Assembly: GCA_000751835.1 (NCBI GenBank)
Contig: CCMQ01000005.1
Location: 62,001-126,000 of the forward strand
Source of the DNA: Necropsobacter rosorum
GTDB lineage: Bacteria; Pseudomonadota; Gammaproteobacteria; Enterobacterales; Pasteurellaceae
Direction of reading: 5' to 3'
DNA: 64,000 nt
The translations under genes and the position numbers were made by a program. The first letter of the stretch is position 1, and the number at the start of each line of letters is the position of its first letter. The notes under the pieces are model-generated. The model did no database searches, had not been told where the DNA came from, and saw only the letters and a list, made by a program, of their open reading frames with translations. This document shows, piece by piece, positions 27,206 through 38,091 of this stretch.

Positions 27206-27233
27206 GCAGGGGGCTTTCGGTTCCCTGCTTTTT
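27206..27233 (+). terminator. Attenuator-like hairpin between rpsB and tsf
   Basis: GCAGGG (27206-27211) pairs with CCCTGC (27223-27228), with further pairing possible inside, followed by five T. In E. coli an attenuator between rpsB and tsf lowers tsf transcription, and this is likely its counterpart. Confidence 0.7.
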
Positions 27234-27289
27234 GCATATAAAAGTGCGGTAAAAAATCGTACTGAATCATGTGAACAGAGGATTTTAAC

Positions 27290-28138
27290 ATGGCTGAAAT
27301 TACAGCATCATTAGTAAAAGAACTTCGTGATCGTACCGGCGCAGGTATGATGGAATGTAAAAAAGCGTTAGTTGAAGCGAACGGCGATATTGAATTGGCA
27401 ATCGACAACATGCGTAAATCGGGTCAGGCCAAAGCGGCGAAAAAAGCAGGCCGCGTCGCTGCCGAAGGCGTTATCATCGCCCGCGTTGAAAACGGCCGCG
27501 GTGTGTTGGTGGAAATGAACTGTGAAACCGATTTTGTGGCCAAAGATGCCGGTTTCCAGGCACTGGCCAATGAAATTGCGGATTATGCATTGGCGCATCC
27601 GGGCATTAAAATCGAAGAATTACAGGCGCAGTTTGAAGAAAAACGTGCGGCTTTAGTGGCAAAAATCGGTGAAAACATGACTATCCGTCGTGTGGCTGAA
27701 ATTTCCGGCGATGTTATCGGTTCCTACCTGCACGGCGCTAAAATCGGTGTGTTGGTTGCCGCAGCCAACGCGGATGACGAACTGGTGAAACATGTGGCGA
27801 TGCACGTTGCCGCCAGCCGTCCTGATTATGTTAATCCGAGCGATGTGCCTGCCGATGTGGTCGAACATGAACGCAATATTCAGGTGGATATCGCCATGCA
27901 ATCCGGTAAACCGCGTGAAATCGCAGAAAAAATGGTGGAAGGCCGCATGAAGAAATTCACCGGCGAAGTGTCCCTGACCGGTCAACCGTTCGTGATGGAT
28001 CCGTCTAAATCGGTCGGCGATTTGTTAAAAGAAAAAGGTGCGCAGGTCAACGGCTTCTTACGCTTTGAAGTGGGCGAAGGTATCGAAAAAGTCGAAAGCG
28101 ATTTCGCCGCTGAAGTTGCCGCGATGTCAAAAGCGTAA
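27290..28138 (+). CDS. tsf: Translation elongation factor Ts
   Basis: Nucleotide exchange factor that recycles EF-Tu-GDP to EF-Tu-GTP. The 282-residue product has the N-terminal signatures [16 protein letters not shown] and, further on, [12 protein letters not shown], both invariant in EF-Ts. It follows rpsB by 135 bases. ATG has AGAGGATTTT upstream. E. coli EF-Ts is 283 residues. Confidence 0.99.
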   Translation: MAEITASLVKELRDRTGAGMMECKKALVEANGDIELAIDNMRKSGQAKAAKKAGRVAAEGVIIARVENGRGVLVEMNCETDFVAKDAGFQALANEIADYALAHPGIKIEELQAQFEEKRAALVAKIGENMTIRRVAEISGDVIGSYLHGAKIGVLVAAANADDELVKHVAMHVAASRPDYVNPSDVPADVVEHERNIQVDIAMQSGKPREIAEKMVEGRMKKFTGEVSLTGQPFVMDPSKSVGDLLKEKGAQVNGFLRFEVGEGIEKVESDFAAEVAAMSKA

Positions 28139-28160
28139 TCTTTCGCGATTATAGATTGAA

Positions 28161-28186
28161 AAGCAAGTCGTCAGACTTGCTTTTTT
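28161..28186 (+). terminator. Terminator of tsf, facing the convergent transferase gene
   Basis: AAGCAAGTC and GACTTGCTT form a 9-bp stem with loop GTCA and a further T run. It lies in the 55-bp gap before the stop of the minus-strand transferase gene and may serve both directions. Confidence 0.85.
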
Positions 28187-28193
28187 GTTATCC

Positions 28194-29777
28194 TTATCCT
28201 TTATGCAGCGGTATCGCAACGGCGGGATCATCCGGCGCATCGATTGCGTCGATGATACGCTGTAATCCGTAGTCGTCCGCATCAGCCTGATCATCGAATA
28301 AATTGGCCGCTTTGTTCAGCAGCGGATTATCGATGCCGATCCAGTTTGCAATATCATCGGTAAAATTTAAACCGGATTTAAATACTCGACTGACCTTGCG
28401 TTGCGTGTCGTCGCTGGAAATGTTGAACAACGGAATATCGTAATGGCGTTTGCTTTTGCCGCTGCTGTTGTGAATAACGATGTTATCGTCACTGATATGC
28501 TGCGCCAGACCATGATCGGAAAAATACAGCATGGAAAAAGTGCGGTGGTTTTTTTGCTCGTTTTCGCGCAGGCTGGTATAAACCCGCCGCAGCAGTTCGT
28601 CGGTTTTTTTAATGGAAGAAATATAACAGTTCAGGTTGAAATATTTTTGGCTGATCTGACGGTCGTCAATGAGTTTAGGATAGTCATTCAGACGATCACA
28701 GCTGATCGGGTGCGAACCGTACAGATGCAGCACGATGAAACGCTTGCCCTGATAAGGCCGACGAATGGACTGCTCGAATTTCGGCAGCAGCTCGAAATCA
28801 CTGGTATTGGTGTTCAGCGAATCGCCGGTTTTCAGAAAAAACCGTTCGTCCGCTTTTTTGGCGATGGCCGAAATCGGCGTGTCGAATTGGCCGAGATAAC
28901 CCTGATTGGACAGCCAATAGGTTCTGATACCGGCGGATTTGATCAAATCAATCAGATTTAACGCATAATTACCTTCCCAGTTGCGGGTATCGGGTTTGGT
29001 CAGCATCAGTTTCAGCGAGGCGATCGTATTGGTGCCGCCGGCGGTGAAGCCGTCCAGCAGAATCCCGTTAGCCGTGGACATAAACGGCGTATTTTCTATC
29101 GGATAACCGTAAGCGTGATGATAATCTTTACGCGCGCTTTCGCCGATAATCAACACATAATCGTCATAACGGGACGCCGCGCTCAGCTGCGAGCTGCCCC
29201 ATTGGCTGTCGATACTGAGGTTGTTCAGCATATCCAGTTCGCGCGCGACTTTCAAACCGGCGTAGTAAATATCCTGCAGCGGTTTAAAAGGAATGCTGTC
29301 GAACAGCGCAAAAATAATGACGGCGGCAAGAAAGAGCTTATTTTTGTGTAAATAAAGGCGGAATTTCTGGCTGCAGTAACGAAACAGCAAAACCAGACCG
29401 ATAATCATAAACGGCAGCAGATAGTTGAACAGCGGCAGCTGGGCGAGAAATTCCCGTCCTTCCATCAGATCGGTGGCAAATACCGAGGCGATGTACTGGT
29501 AGGAGGGCGCGCCGAAGGTTAAACCGACGGGAGAATACAGCGCATAAACGGATAATAACGGCAACAGAACGAAATAAAATAAGGTTTTCGACGCGTTGAG
29601 AATAATAATCAGCGAGGAGAATAATAAAATATCCCGCAATGAGGGTTCGGGGAAATATCCGGAGCCGATTAAGGCCAGCCGGACGGCCGCATAAAGCGAG
29701 GTCAGCGCGATAAGCGCCATAATTAACGAGATTGAATTCGGTATCCGGCGGTGCGGCTTGGTCGGGGTGGACGACAC
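28194..29777 (-). CDS. Phosphoethanolamine transferase (sulfatase superfamily, EptA/CptA-like)
   Basis: Inner-membrane enzyme expected to move phosphoethanolamine from phosphatidylethanolamine to lipid A or LPS core. The 527-residue product has about five N-terminal membrane helices (up to residue about 165) and a periplasmic alkaline-phosphatase-fold domain. That domain shows YVLIIGESARKDYHHAYGYP, the nucleophile region GGTNTIASL (threonine), VLHLYGSHPISCD and YFSDHGLAQ, which hold the zinc-binding residues of the family. I cannot tell from sequence which sugar or lipid position it modifies. It lies inverted between tsf and pyrH, which are adjacent in many relatives. H. influenzae has a similar gene beside ppiD (from memory, HI1005). 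Confidence 0.85.
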   Translation of the reverse strand: MSSTPTKPHRRIPNSISLIMALIALTSLYAAVRLALIGSGYFPEPSLRDILLFSSLIIILNASKTLFYFVLLPLLSVYALYSPVGLTFGAPSYQYIASVFATDLMEGREFLAQLPLFNYLLPFMIIGLVLLFRYCSQKFRLYLHKNKLFLAAVIIFALFDSIPFKPLQDIYYAGLKVARELDMLNNLSIDSQWGSSQLSAASRYDDYVLIIGESARKDYHHAYGYPIENTPFMSTANGILLDGFTAGGTNTIASLKLMLTKPDTRNWEGNYALNLIDLIKSAGIRTYWLSNQGYLGQFDTPISAIAKKADERFFLKTGDSLNTNTSDFELLPKFEQSIRRPYQGKRFIVLHLYGSHPISCDRLNDYPKLIDDRQISQKYFNLNCYISSIKKTDELLRRVYTSLRENEQKNHRTFSMLYFSDHGLAQHISDDNIVIHNSSGKSKRHYDIPLFNISSDDTQRKVSRVFKSGLNFTDDIANWIGIDNPLLNKAANLFDDQADADDYGLQRIIDAIDAPDDPAVAIPLHKG

Positions 29778-29864
29778 GATAGGTTCCTTGGCTGAGTGTC
29801 TGCTTTTTTGCTTATTTTACTGAATTTTATCAAGCGCTTCCATGGCTATTTTTAGCCGCAGCTA

Positions 29865-29893
29865 TTTTCAGTGAGCGGATGTTGCTCTATAAT
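29865..29893 (+). promoter_or_regulatory. Sigma-70 promoter of pyrH-frr
   Basis: TTTTCA (29865-29870), 17 bases, TATAAT (29888-29893). The -10 is perfect and the -35 matches 4 of 6. It ends 36 bases before the pyrH ATG. Confidence 0.7.
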
Positions 29894-29929
29894 AGGCAGA
29901 ATTTTATGTCCAAGTTCTGTGAGGAAGCA

Positions 29930-30646
29930 ATGAGCAAACCTGTTTATAAACGTATTTTACTCAAACTAAGCGGAGAAGCCCTGCAAGGTGCCGAAGGTTT
30001 CGGCATCGACCCGTCGATTTTAGATAGAATGGCGATTGAAATTAAAGAATTGCTGGCGATGGGGGTGGAAGTCGGCGTGGTACTCGGCGGCGGTAATCTG
30101 TTCCGCGGGGCAAAACTGGCGAAAGCCGGCATGAACCGCGTGGTCGGCGACCATATGGGGATGCTGGCGACGGTAATGAACGGGCTGGCAATGCGTGATG
30201 CGCTGCATCGCGCGGACGTCAATGCCAAACTGATGTCGGCGTTTCAGCTTAACGGAATTTGCGATACTTATAACTGGTCCGAAGCCATCAAAATGCTACG
30301 TGAAAAACGGGTGGTGATTTTTTCCGGCGGTACCGGCAGCCCGTTTTTTACCACCGATTCCGCAGCCTGTCTGCGCGGGATTGAAATTGAAGCGGATGTG
30401 GTGCTGAAAGCCACTAAAGTGGCGGGCGTGTATGATTGCGATCCGACCAAAAATCCGGCGGCGGTGTTGTTTGACAAGTTGACTTACGCCCAAGTCATTG
30501 AAAAAGAATTGCAGGTAATGGATTTGGCGGCGTTTACGCTGGCGCGCGATCACGGCATGCCGATCCGCGTGTTTAACATGGGCAAACCGGGCGCCTTGCG
30601 CAATGTGATTCTGGGCGAAAAAGAAGGCACTTTAATCTGCGATTAA
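29930..30646 (+). CDS. pyrH: UMP kinase
   Basis: Phosphorylates UMP to UDP, an essential step to all pyrimidine nucleotides; hexameric and allosterically activated by GTP. The 238-residue product starts [20 protein letters not shown] and has the amino-acid-kinase fold motifs [11 protein letters not shown] and [14 protein letters not shown]. The frame opens 17 codons upstream, but ATG 29930 is preceded by GAGGAAGC and fits the family start. It heads the envelope cluster and is followed by frr 53 bases later. Confidence 0.98.
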   Translation: MSKPVYKRILLKLSGEALQGAEGFGIDPSILDRMAIEIKELLAMGVEVGVVLGGGNLFRGAKLAKAGMNRVVGDHMGMLATVMNGLAMRDALHRADVNAKLMSAFQLNGICDTYNWSEAIKMLREKRVVIFSGGTGSPFFTTDSAACLRGIEIEADVVLKATKVAGVYDCDPTKNPAAVLFDKLTYAQVIEKELQVMDLAAFTLARDHGMPIRVFNMGKPGALRNVILGEKEGTLICD

Positions 30647-30699
30647 ACCGCATATTAAGCCATGTCGATTGATTATTCTTATTTATTAAAGGAATTGCT

Positions 30700-31257
30700 G
30701 TGATTAACGAAATTAAAAAAGATACGCAAGCGCGTATGGAAAAAAGTCTTGAAACCTTCAAAGGACATATCGCAAAAGTCAGAACCGGCCGCGCGCAGCC
30801 AAGCCTGCTGGACGGTATTCAGGTGGAATATTACGGTGCGGCGACTCCGTTGCGCCAGTTGGCCAATGTGGTGGCCGAAGATGCGCGTACGCTGGCGGTT
30901 ACAGTGTTTGATCGCAGTCTGATCAGCGCGGTGGAAAAAGCGATTCTGACCTCGGATCTCGGGCTGAACCCCGCCTCGGCCGGGACGACAATCCGTGTGC
31001 CGTTGCCGCCGTTAACGGAAGAACGCCGCCGTGATCTGATTAAAATCGTCAGAGGCGAAGCGGAACAGGGGAAAATTGCGGTACGAAACGTGCGCCGCGA
31101 TGCCAATGATCAAATCAAAGCGCTGTTGAAAGACAAAGAAATCAGCGAAGATGAAGAACGCAAAGCGCAGGATGAAATCCAGAAAATCACCGATATTTTC
31201 GTGAAGAAAGTGGATGAAGCGCTGGCGGAAAAAGAAAAAGAGCTGATGGACTTCTGA
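30700..31257 (+). CDS. frr: Ribosome recycling factor
   Basis: With EF-G, splits post-termination ribosomes. The 185-residue product has the three-helix bundle with the [20 protein letters not shown] signature and the C-terminal [24 protein letters not shown] helix. The start is GTG, preceded by AAAGGAATT. Length equals E. coli RRF. A strong terminator follows. Confidence 0.98.
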   Translation: MINEIKKDTQARMEKSLETFKGHIAKVRTGRAQPSLLDGIQVEYYGAATPLRQLANVVAEDARTLAVTVFDRSLISAVEKAILTSDLGLNPASAGTTIRVPLPPLTEERRRDLIKIVRGEAEQGKIAVRNVRRDANDQIKALLKDKEISEDEERKAQDEIQKITDIFVKKVDEALAEKEKELMDF

Positions 31258-31274
31258 TTTTCCTCGCTTTCGGC

Positions 31275-31299
31275 AAAGGACGCACTCAGCGTCCTTTTT
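31275..31299 (+). terminator. Terminator of frr
   Basis: AAAGGACGC and GCGTCCTTT pair over 9 bases with loop ACTCA, followed by further T. Confidence 0.85.
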
Positions 31300-31377
31300 A
31301 CGCTTTTTATTGACTGGTTGACGGATTCCGGCGGACGGAATGCCAACCGGCAATGTCTGTAACAGTGCGGTCAAAAT

Positions 31378-32580
31378 ATGATGCAAAATAAACAAAATCT
31401 TGTCATTCTCGGCTCAACCGGCTCAATCGGCACCAGCACGCTGTCTGTGATCGAACATAATCCCGCACAATACCGCGCTTTTGCGCTGGCAGGCGGAAGC
31501 AACGTGGATTTAATGCTGCAACAATGCGTGAAATTCCGACCGCACTTTGCCGCGCTGAATGATGAACGGGCGGCGCAGGATTTGCGCATAAAACTGACCG
31601 CACTTGGTGTGCCGACGCAAGTGCTGGCCGGCACGCAGGCGATTTGTGAGCTGGCGGCGCACCCTGAGGCCGATCAGGTGATGGCGGCGATTGTCGGTGC
31701 GGCGGGATTGTTGCCTACGCTTGCGGCGGTGAAAGCCGGTAAACGGGTACTGCTGGCAAACAAAGAAACGCTGGTTACCTGCGGTCGGCTGTTTATCCAT
31801 GAAGTGAAAAAAAGCGGGGCGCAATTATTGCCGGTGGACAGCGAACACAATGCGATTTTTCAGTCTTTACCGCCGCAGGCCCAGCAACAGATCGGGTTTT
31901 GCCCGCTGCATGAATTAGGCATTGATAAAATTGTGCTGACCGGTTCGGGCGGCCCGTTCCGTTATACCGATTTAAGCCAATTCGACAGCATTACGCCGGC
32001 ACAGGCGGTGGCGCATCCGAACTGGTCCATGGGGCGGAAAATCTCGGTGGATTCCGCCACGATGATGAATAAAGGACTGGAATATATCGAAGCGCGCTGG
32101 CTGTTTAATGCCTCGGCGGACGAGATGGAAGTGATTATTCACCCGCAATCCATCATTCACTCTATGGTGCGCTATCGCGACGGTTCGGTGATTGCGCAAA
32201 TGGGCAAACCGGATATGCGCACGCCGATTGCGCAAACCATGGCGTATCCGAACCGCACTTTTGCCGGTGTCGGCGCATTGGATTTCTATCAGCTGAGCGG
32301 GCTGACTTTTCTGCCGCCGGATTACCGCCGCTATCCTTGTTTGAAACTGGCGATCGAGGCGTTCGCCGCCGGACAATATGCGACCACGGCGCTCAATGCG
32401 GCGAATGAAATTGCCGTGGCAGCGTTTTTAGACGGTCGGCTCCGGTTTACCGAAATTGCCGCGGTGAATGCCGCCGTGCTGGAGAAAATCGCACCGCAAC
32501 CGATTGACAGTATTGAGGATGTGCTGCAATTGGATCAAAATGCGCGACTTTTGGCAAAACAAGTGATTTTGGCTTTTTAA
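31378..32580 (+). CDS. dxr: 1-deoxy-D-xylulose 5-phosphate reductoisomerase
   Basis: Second step of the MEP isoprenoid pathway: forms 2-C-methyl-D-erythritol 4-phosphate with NADPH. The 400-residue product has the NADPH loop [11 protein letters not shown], the substrate and metal motif [11 protein letters not shown], the flexible-loop region [23 protein letters not shown] and the C-terminal helical domain. There are two in-frame ATG codons (31378, 31381) and no good Shine-Dalgarno; a near-uptake-signal CAGTGCGGT lies just upstream. ispG of the same pathway is also in this window. Confidence 0.98.
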   Translation: MMQNKQNLVILGSTGSIGTSTLSVIEHNPAQYRAFALAGGSNVDLMLQQCVKFRPHFAALNDERAAQDLRIKLTALGVPTQVLAGTQAICELAAHPEADQVMAAIVGAAGLLPTLAAVKAGKRVLLANKETLVTCGRLFIHEVKKSGAQLLPVDSEHNAIFQSLPPQAQQQIGFCPLHELGIDKIVLTGSGGPFRYTDLSQFDSITPAQAVAHPNWSMGRKISVDSATMMNKGLEYIEARWLFNASADEMEVIIHPQSIIHSMVRYRDGSVIAQMGKPDMRTPIAQTMAYPNRTFAGVGALDFYQLSGLTFLPPDYRRYPCLKLAIEAFAAGQYATTALNAANEIAVAAFLDGRLRFTEIAAVNAAVLEKIAPQPIDSIEDVLQLDQNARLLAKQVILAF

Positions 32581-32594
32581 CCTTGTCATCCCTG

Positions 32595-32603
32595 TGGTAT
32601 AGT
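32595..32603 (+). promoter_or_regulatory. Extended -10 promoter upstream of uppS
   Basis: TGGTATAGT, 42 bases before the uppS ATG, fits TGnTATAAT except at one position. The -35 region is poor. It may give the uppS-cdsA-rseP-bamA set its own promoter after dxr. Confidence 0.5.
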
Positions 32604-32644
32604 GGCGGGCAAAATGACGCTGGATAATCCACAACGAAATTAAC

Positions 32645-33364
32645 ATGATAGAACTTGATCCGAATAATATTCCGCAACATGTCGCCATTATTATGGACGG
32701 TAACGGCCGGTGGGCGAAACAGAAAGGGAAAATGCGTATTTTCGGGCATAAAAACGGTGTTTCCGCGGTGCGCGAAGCGGTGACGTATGCCCGTAAAATC
32801 GGGGTAAAAGTCTTAACGTTGTATGCGTTCAGCAGCGAAAACTGGAACCGGCCGGCGCAGGAAGTCAACGCGCTGATGACATTATTTATGCAGGCGCTGG
32901 AGAGAGAAGTGAAAAAACTGCATAAAAATGATATTCGCCTGAAAATTATCGGCGATACGTCGCGTTTCAGCGCCGGGCTGCGGGAAAAAATCACCGATGC
33001 GGAAAATTTAACGGAAAAAAACACCGCACTTACGCTCAATATCGCCGCCAATTACGGCGGTTGCTGGGATATTGTGCAGGCGGCGCAGAAAATCGCCGCG
33101 CAGGTTCAGGCACGGCAGCTGGCGATCACAGAGATTACGGAGACGCTTTTTCAGCGTTATTTGGTGACCGAAGCGCAGCCCATGGTGGATTTATTGATCC
33201 GCACCAGCGGCGAGCAGCGGATCAGCAATTTTTTATTATGGCAGATAGCCTATGCGGAATTGTATTTTTCCGATGTGCTGTGGCCGGATTTTAACCAACA
33301 GGAATTTAATCGGGCTGTTGTGGCTTATCAGCAGCGCAACCGTCGTTTCGGCGGAACCGAATAA
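32645..33364 (+). CDS. uppS: Undecaprenyl diphosphate synthase
   Basis: cis-Prenyltransferase that makes the C55 lipid carrier of peptidoglycan and O-antigen synthesis (also called ispU). The 239-residue product has [11 protein letters not shown] with catalytic aspartate 18, then [23 protein letters not shown] and the pyrophosphate-binding [20 protein letters not shown]. coli UppS is 253. It is followed by cdsA 12 bases later. Confidence 0.98.
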   Translation: MIELDPNNIPQHVAIIMDGNGRWAKQKGKMRIFGHKNGVSAVREAVTYARKIGVKVLTLYAFSSENWNRPAQEVNALMTLFMQALEREVKKLHKNDIRLKIIGDTSRFSAGLREKITDAENLTEKNTALTLNIAANYGGCWDIVQAAQKIAAQVQARQLAITEITETLFQRYLVTEAQPMVDLLIRTSGEQRISNFLLWQIAYAELYFSDVLWPDFNQQEFNRAVVAYQQRNRRFGGTE

Positions 33365-33376
33365 GGGGAACATACT

Positions 33377-34237
33377 GTGCTTAAACAACGCGTGTTATCG
33401 GCGATTGTGTTAATCGCCGCCGTATTTGCCGCTTTATTTTTATTTTCACCGTTTTATTTTGCGCTGGCGGTCGGCGCGGTCGTCACTTTAGGAATCTGGG
33501 AATGGACACAGTTTGCCCGGGTTAAGACGGGGTTCTGGCGCTTATTGATTACCGGGCTTGCCGGTGCGTTTTTATTTCTCTGGCTTTTCGGCGAGGCGGA
33601 TTATCTGAATGTCGGGCGGGTATTCAGCGGCTATGCACAGCCGCTCTTGCTGGTTGCCGTGATTTGGTGGCTGGTGGCGCTGGGGTTTGTGCTGAGTTAT
33701 CCGGCCAGTGCGAAAATCTGGGGTAAGTCTGCGCTGTTGCAGTTTGTGTTTGCCCTGTTAACCTTAATTCCTTTTTTAGTCGGCGTACTGCGTCTGCGGC
33801 TGGATGCCTATATTACTCACCCTTATCACGGCGTGATGCTGCTATTGTATGTTTTTATTCTGGTGTGGGCGGCGGATTCCGGCGCATATTTTGCCGGTCG
33901 CCGGTTCGGCAAGCATAAACTGGCGCCGAAAGTGTCGCCGAATAAAAGCTGGCAAGGGGTGATCGGCGGGCTGATTACCGCCGCCGTGCTGGCGGCGCTG
34001 TTTATCGCACTGGTGCCCGATGAGCTGTTTTCTTCCGCCACTGCGCCGTTTATTGTGCTGTCGGTGTGCACGGTTGCGGTGTCGATTCTGGGCGATCTGA
34101 CCGAAAGCATGTTTAAACGCGAAAGCGGGATCAAAGACAGCAGTCATCTGATCCCCGGACACGGCGGTATTTTGGATCGTATTGACAGTCTGACCGCGGC
34201 GGTACCGTTTTTTACCTATTTTTATTTTTACCTGTAG
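33377..34237 (+). CDS. cdsA: Phosphatidate cytidylyltransferase
   Basis: Makes CDP-diacylglycerol from phosphatidate and CTP, the precursor of all phospholipids. The 286-residue integral membrane protein has about eight helices and ends with the CDS signature region, here VSILGDLTESMFKRESGIKD then HGGILDRIDS. The start is GTG with AAGGGGAA upstream. It lies 12 bases before rseP, in the conserved uppS-cdsA-rseP-bamA order. Confidence 0.97.
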   Translation: MLKQRVLSAIVLIAAVFAALFLFSPFYFALAVGAVVTLGIWEWTQFARVKTGFWRLLITGLAGAFLFLWLFGEADYLNVGRVFSGYAQPLLLVAVIWWLVALGFVLSYPASAKIWGKSALLQFVFALLTLIPFLVGVLRLRLDAYITHPYHGVMLLLYVFILVWAADSGAYFAGRRFGKHKLAPKVSPNKSWQGVIGGLITAAVLAALFIALVPDELFSSATAPFIVLSVCTVAVSILGDLTESMFKRESGIKDSSHLIPGHGGILDRIDSLTAAVPFFTYFYFYL

Positions 34238-34249
34238 GAACGGTTTTTC

Positions 34250-35581
34250 ATGTCATTTCTGTGGTCGTTAGTTTCTTTTATTATTGTTATCGGCGTATTG
34301 ATTGCCGTGCACGAATACGGTCATTTCTGGGCGGCCAGAAAGTGCGGTATAAAAGTGCATCGTTTTTCTCTCGGGTTCGGTAAAGTGCTGTGGTCGCGCG
34401 TCGATAAGCAGGGTACCGAATTTGCGCTGTCGGCAATTCCCCTCGGCGGCTATGTCAAAATGCTGGATGAACGCAACGAAGCGGTACCGGCGCACCTGAA
34501 ATCCCAATCCTTTAACAGCAAAAGCGTAGCGCAGCGGGCGTTTGTGGTGGCGGCAGGGCCGGTGGCGAATTTTATTTTCGCCGTACTGGCTTACTGGCTG
34601 GTGTATGCCGTCGGTATTCCGAGCGTAAAACCGGTGATCGCGGAAATCCGGCCGGATTCCATTGCCGCGCAGGCGAATATGCAGCCGGATAGCCAGATTC
34701 TTGCGGTGGACGGCACCGTTTCGCCTGACTGGGAAACCATTAATATGCTGCTGGCAACCAAAACCGGCAGTGCCAGCGTGGATATCACCGTATCGCCTTT
34801 CGGTTCGAACATTGAACAGCATAAGGTATTAAATTTAACCGATTGGCGTTTCGACCCGGAAAAAGAAAGCGCTTTCGGTGCGTTGGGCATTGTGCCGGTG
34901 CGAACTAAAGTCGAGATGACCTTGTCTAAGGTTGCGGAAAATTCGCCGGCCGCCAAAGCCGGGCTGTTAACCGGTGATAAGCTTTATAACGAACAGGGTT
35001 TGCCGATTGACTGGCAGCCTTTTGTCGAACTTGTGGCCAAAGGGGAGCCTTTTGCGCTGAACGTCGAGCGCAACGGCGAGTGGCTGGCTAAAACGCTGAT
35101 ACCGGAGCGAGACGGGAAGGGCAAGTGGTATGTCGGCGTGTCACCGACGCTGCATCCCGTTGCCGAGGCATATCGCAGTGAACTAAAATATGGTATTTTT
35201 GAGGCATTGCAAAAAGGCGTGGAAAAAACCGTGCAGCTGTCTTGGCTGACGGTTAAGGTTATCGGTAAATTATTCAGCGGCGATCTTTCTCTGAACAATT
35301 TAAGTGGTCCGATCTCTATTGCGAAGGGCGCCGGAATGTCTTCCGAAATCGGTTTGGTTTATTACTTAAGTTTTATGGCGCTGATCAGTGTCAATTTAGG
35401 TATCATGAATTTGTTTCCGTTGCCCGTATTAGACGGCGGGCATTTGTTGTTTTTGGCGGCGGAGGCCGTTAAAGGGAAGCCGCTGTCGGAACGGGTTCAG
35501 AATTTTGCGTATAGAATCGGTGCGGTTTTACTGTTAATGCTGACGGCGTTTGCGCTGTTTAACGATATTTTACGTTTATAA
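34250..35581 (+). CDS. rseP: Site-2 protease RseP
   Basis: Intramembrane zinc metalloprotease that cuts anti-sigma factor RseA after DegS, and clears leftover signal peptides. The 443-residue product has HEYGH (histidine 21, glutamate 22, histidine 25) in the first membrane helix and the third zinc ligand aspartate 395 in PVLDGGHLL. Two PDZ domains lie between them (about residues 115-290). Four membrane segments are expected. It ends 33 bases before bamA. Confidence 0.97.
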   Translation: MSFLWSLVSFIIVIGVLIAVHEYGHFWAARKCGIKVHRFSLGFGKVLWSRVDKQGTEFALSAIPLGGYVKMLDERNEAVPAHLKSQSFNSKSVAQRAFVVAAGPVANFIFAVLAYWLVYAVGIPSVKPVIAEIRPDSIAAQANMQPDSQILAVDGTVSPDWETINMLLATKTGSASVDITVSPFGSNIEQHKVLNLTDWRFDPEKESAFGALGIVPVRTKVEMTLSKVAENSPAAKAGLLTGDKLYNEQGLPIDWQPFVELVAKGEPFALNVERNGEWLAKTLIPERDGKGKWYVGVSPTLHPVAEAYRSELKYGIFEALQKGVEKTVQLSWLTVKVIGKLFSGDLSLNNLSGPISIAKGAGMSSEIGLVYYLSFMALISVNLGIMNLFPLPVLDGGHLLFLAAEAVKGKPLSERVQNFAYRIGAVLLLMLTAFALFNDILRL

Positions 35582-35614
35582 TAATTTATTTCTTTTTACA
35601 GGATAAAAGTCACA

Positions 35615-37993
35615 ATGAAAAAACTTTTAATTGCAAGTTTACTTTTCGGATCAACAACGGTTGTTGCCGCGCCTTTTGTTGTGCAGGATATTCGGGTTGA
35701 CGGCGTACAGGCCGGGGCGGAGGCCAATGTGCTGGCGGGCTTGCCTGTACGTGTCGGACAACGGGCGACGGACGGCGATATTGCCAATGTGGTGAGAACG
35801 CTGTTTTTGCGCGGTTATGAAGATGTACGAGCCGCACGGGAAGGCAATACGCTGGTGATTTCGGTACAGCAGAAGCCGATTATTGCCGATGTGGTGTTAG
35901 ACGGTAACGAATCCATTCCCGATGAAGCGCTGAAAGAAAACCTGAACGCCAATGGGTTTGCCGCCGGCGATGTGCTGAACCGGGAAAAACTGGAGGCGTT
36001 TCGTCAGAGCCTGCTGGAGCATTATAAAAGTGTCGGCCGCTATAACGCCAAAGTAGAAACCGTAGTCAATACGCTGCCGAATAACCGGGCGGAAGTTAAA
36101 ATTCAGATCAAAGAAAATGACGTGGCGCTATTAAAGGGAGTGACTTTCGAGGGCAATAATGCGTTCAGCAGCAGTAAACTGCAGGAACAGATGGAATTGC
36201 AACCGGATGCCTGGTGGAAGTTTTTCGGTAATAAATTCGACGGCACCCAGTTCGGTAAGGATCTGGAAACCCTGCGTTCGTATTATCTGGATAACGGTTA
36301 TGCCAAATTCCGGATTGACGATGCAGATGTGCAACTCAACGATGAGCAGACCGAAGCGCGGGTGCTGATTAAAGTCAATGAAGGCGAGAAATATACGGTA
36401 AAAAGCGCCCGTATTATCGGTAACGTCGGCGGGATGTCGGAACGTCTGTCACCGCTTCTGCAACAAATTCGAATTGAAGATACCTTCCGCCGCAGCGATG
36501 TCACGGCGGTCGAAGAGGGGATTAAATCGGTGCTGGGCGAACAGGGCTATGCCAATGCGCAGGTTAACGTCAGCCCGGAATTCGATGATGAAAATCACAG
36601 CGTGGCATTAACCTTTATCGTGGATGCCGGACGCCGTTATTCGGTACGCCAAATCCGTTTCGAGGGTAACACCATCAGTGCCGACAGTACCTTGCGTCAG
36701 GAAATGCGCCAGCAGGAAGGCACTTGGCTGTCTTCCAAACTGGTGGAACTGGGTAAAGTGCGGTTGGAACGCACCGGATTTTTTGAAACCGTGGATTCCC
36801 GCAACGAAAATGTCGCCGGTACGGATGACGAACTGGATGTGATTTACAAAGTCAAAGAACGCAATACCGGCAGCATCAACTTCGGTATCGGTTACGGTAC
36901 CGAAAGCGGTTTGAGCTATCAGGCGAGCATCAAACAGGATAACTTCCTCGGCATGGGATCCACCGTAAGCCTGGGCGGCTCCCGTAACGATTACGGTACC
37001 AGCGTGAATTTAGGCTATACCGAACCGTATTTCACCAAAGACGGCGTCAGTCTGGGCGGGAATATTTTCTTTGAAGATTATGATAACTCGAAAAGCAGTA
37101 CCTCCGCCTCATACAGCCGTACCACTTACGGCATTAACGGCACGCTCGGCTTCCCGGTCAATGAAAATAACTCGTATTATGTGGGCTTAGGCTACGTTTA
37201 TAATAAATTAAAGGATGTCGCCCCTGAGTTTACCCGTAATTTATACCGTCAGTCGATGAATTATGACAGCTGGAAATTTAAAGCCCATGATTTTGAATTG
37301 TCTTTCGGCTGGAATTATAACAGCTTAAACCGCGGTTATTTCCCGACTTCCGGGGTGAAAGCCTCGCTCGGCGGTAAAGTGACGATTCCGGGTTCCGACA
37401 ATAAATATTATAAAGTCAGCGCCGATGTGCAGGGCTTTTATCCGTTGGATCGCGATCAGACCTGGGTGATGTCCGCCCGTGCCGGCGCGGCTTATGCCAA
37501 CGGTTTCGGCGGTAAACGGCTGCCGTTTTATCAGAACTATACCGCCGGCGGAATCGGCAGTTTACGCGGCTTTGCCTACGGTGCGGTCGGCCCGCAGGCG
37601 ATTTATTGGAAAGAAGGCAGTTGTCAGGGCGGCACCAATGGTTATTGCTATGTCAATAACGATATTACCGGCGGGAACGCAATGCTGACCGCCAGCGCGG
37701 AATTAATCGTACCGACGCCGTTCGTGGCGGATAAAAATCAGCGTTCGGTCAGAACCTCGGTGTTTGTGGATGCGGCCAGCGTGTGGAATACGAAATGGAA
37801 ATCCGACGGTAAATCGCTGTATCCGAATCTGCCGGATTACGGTGATCCTTCGCGGGTAAGAGCCGCTGCCGGCGTGGCGTTCCAGTGGCAATCACCGATC
37901 GGGCCGTTGGTGTTCTCCTATGCGAAACCGATTAAAAAATATGACGGCGACGAAATCGAACAGTTCCAGTTCAGTATCGGCGGTACCTTCTAA
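35615..37993 (+). CDS. bamA: Outer membrane protein assembly factor BamA
   Basis: Core of the BAM complex that inserts beta-barrel proteins into the outer membrane. The 792-residue product has a signal peptide ([19 protein letters not shown]), five POTRA domains to about residue 420 and a 16-strand barrel. The barrel carries the conserved loop-6 region [16 protein letters not shown] and a final beta-signal ending [12 protein letters not shown] with C-terminal phenylalanine. Close relatives in H. influenzae were called D15. skp and lpxD follow, as in E. coli. Confidence 0.98.
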   Translation: MKKLLIASLLFGSTTVVAAPFVVQDIRVDGVQAGAEANVLAGLPVRVGQRATDGDIANVVRTLFLRGYEDVRAAREGNTLVISVQQKPIIADVVLDGNESIPDEALKENLNANGFAAGDVLNREKLEAFRQSLLEHYKSVGRYNAKVETVVNTLPNNRAEVKIQIKENDVALLKGVTFEGNNAFSSSKLQEQMELQPDAWWKFFGNKFDGTQFGKDLETLRSYYLDNGYAKFRIDDADVQLNDEQTEARVLIKVNEGEKYTVKSARIIGNVGGMSERLSPLLQQIRIEDTFRRSDVTAVEEGIKSVLGEQGYANAQVNVSPEFDDENHSVALTFIVDAGRRYSVRQIRFEGNTISADSTLRQEMRQQEGTWLSSKLVELGKVRLERTGFFETVDSRNENVAGTDDELDVIYKVKERNTGSINFGIGYGTESGLSYQASIKQDNFLGMGSTVSLGGSRNDYGTSVNLGYTEPYFTKDGVSLGGNIFFEDYDNSKSSTSASYSRTTYGINGTLGFPVNENNSYYVGLGYVYNKLKDVAPEFTRNLYRQSMNYDSWKFKAHDFELSFGWNYNSLNRGYFPTSGVKASLGGKVTIPGSDNKYYKVSADVQGFYPLDRDQTWVMSARAGAAYANGFGGKRLPFYQNYTAGGIGSLRGFAYGAVGPQAIYWKEGSCQGGTNGYCYVNNDITGGNAMLTASAELIVPTPFVADKNQRSVRTSVFVDAASVWNTKWKSDGKSLYPNLPDYGDPSRVRAAAGVAFQWQSPIGPLVFSYAKPIKKYDGDEIEQFQFSIGGTF

Positions 37994-38030
37994 GCGGAAC
38001 TTATTCGCGGTCATACAGTCTAAGTGAAAG

Positions 38031-38055
38031 TCTGTACTGCCGCGCGCAGTACAGA
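38031..38055 (+). terminator. Hairpin between bamA and skp
   Basis: TCTGTACTGC and GCAGTACAGA form a perfect 10-bp stem with loop CGCGC, 37 bases before the skp ATG. There is no T run, so it more likely stabilises or processes mRNA, or acts as a weak attenuator. Confidence 0.5.
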
Positions 38056-38091
38056 ATTAATTAACCCTATTTTATTTTAAGGAAAATAAAA

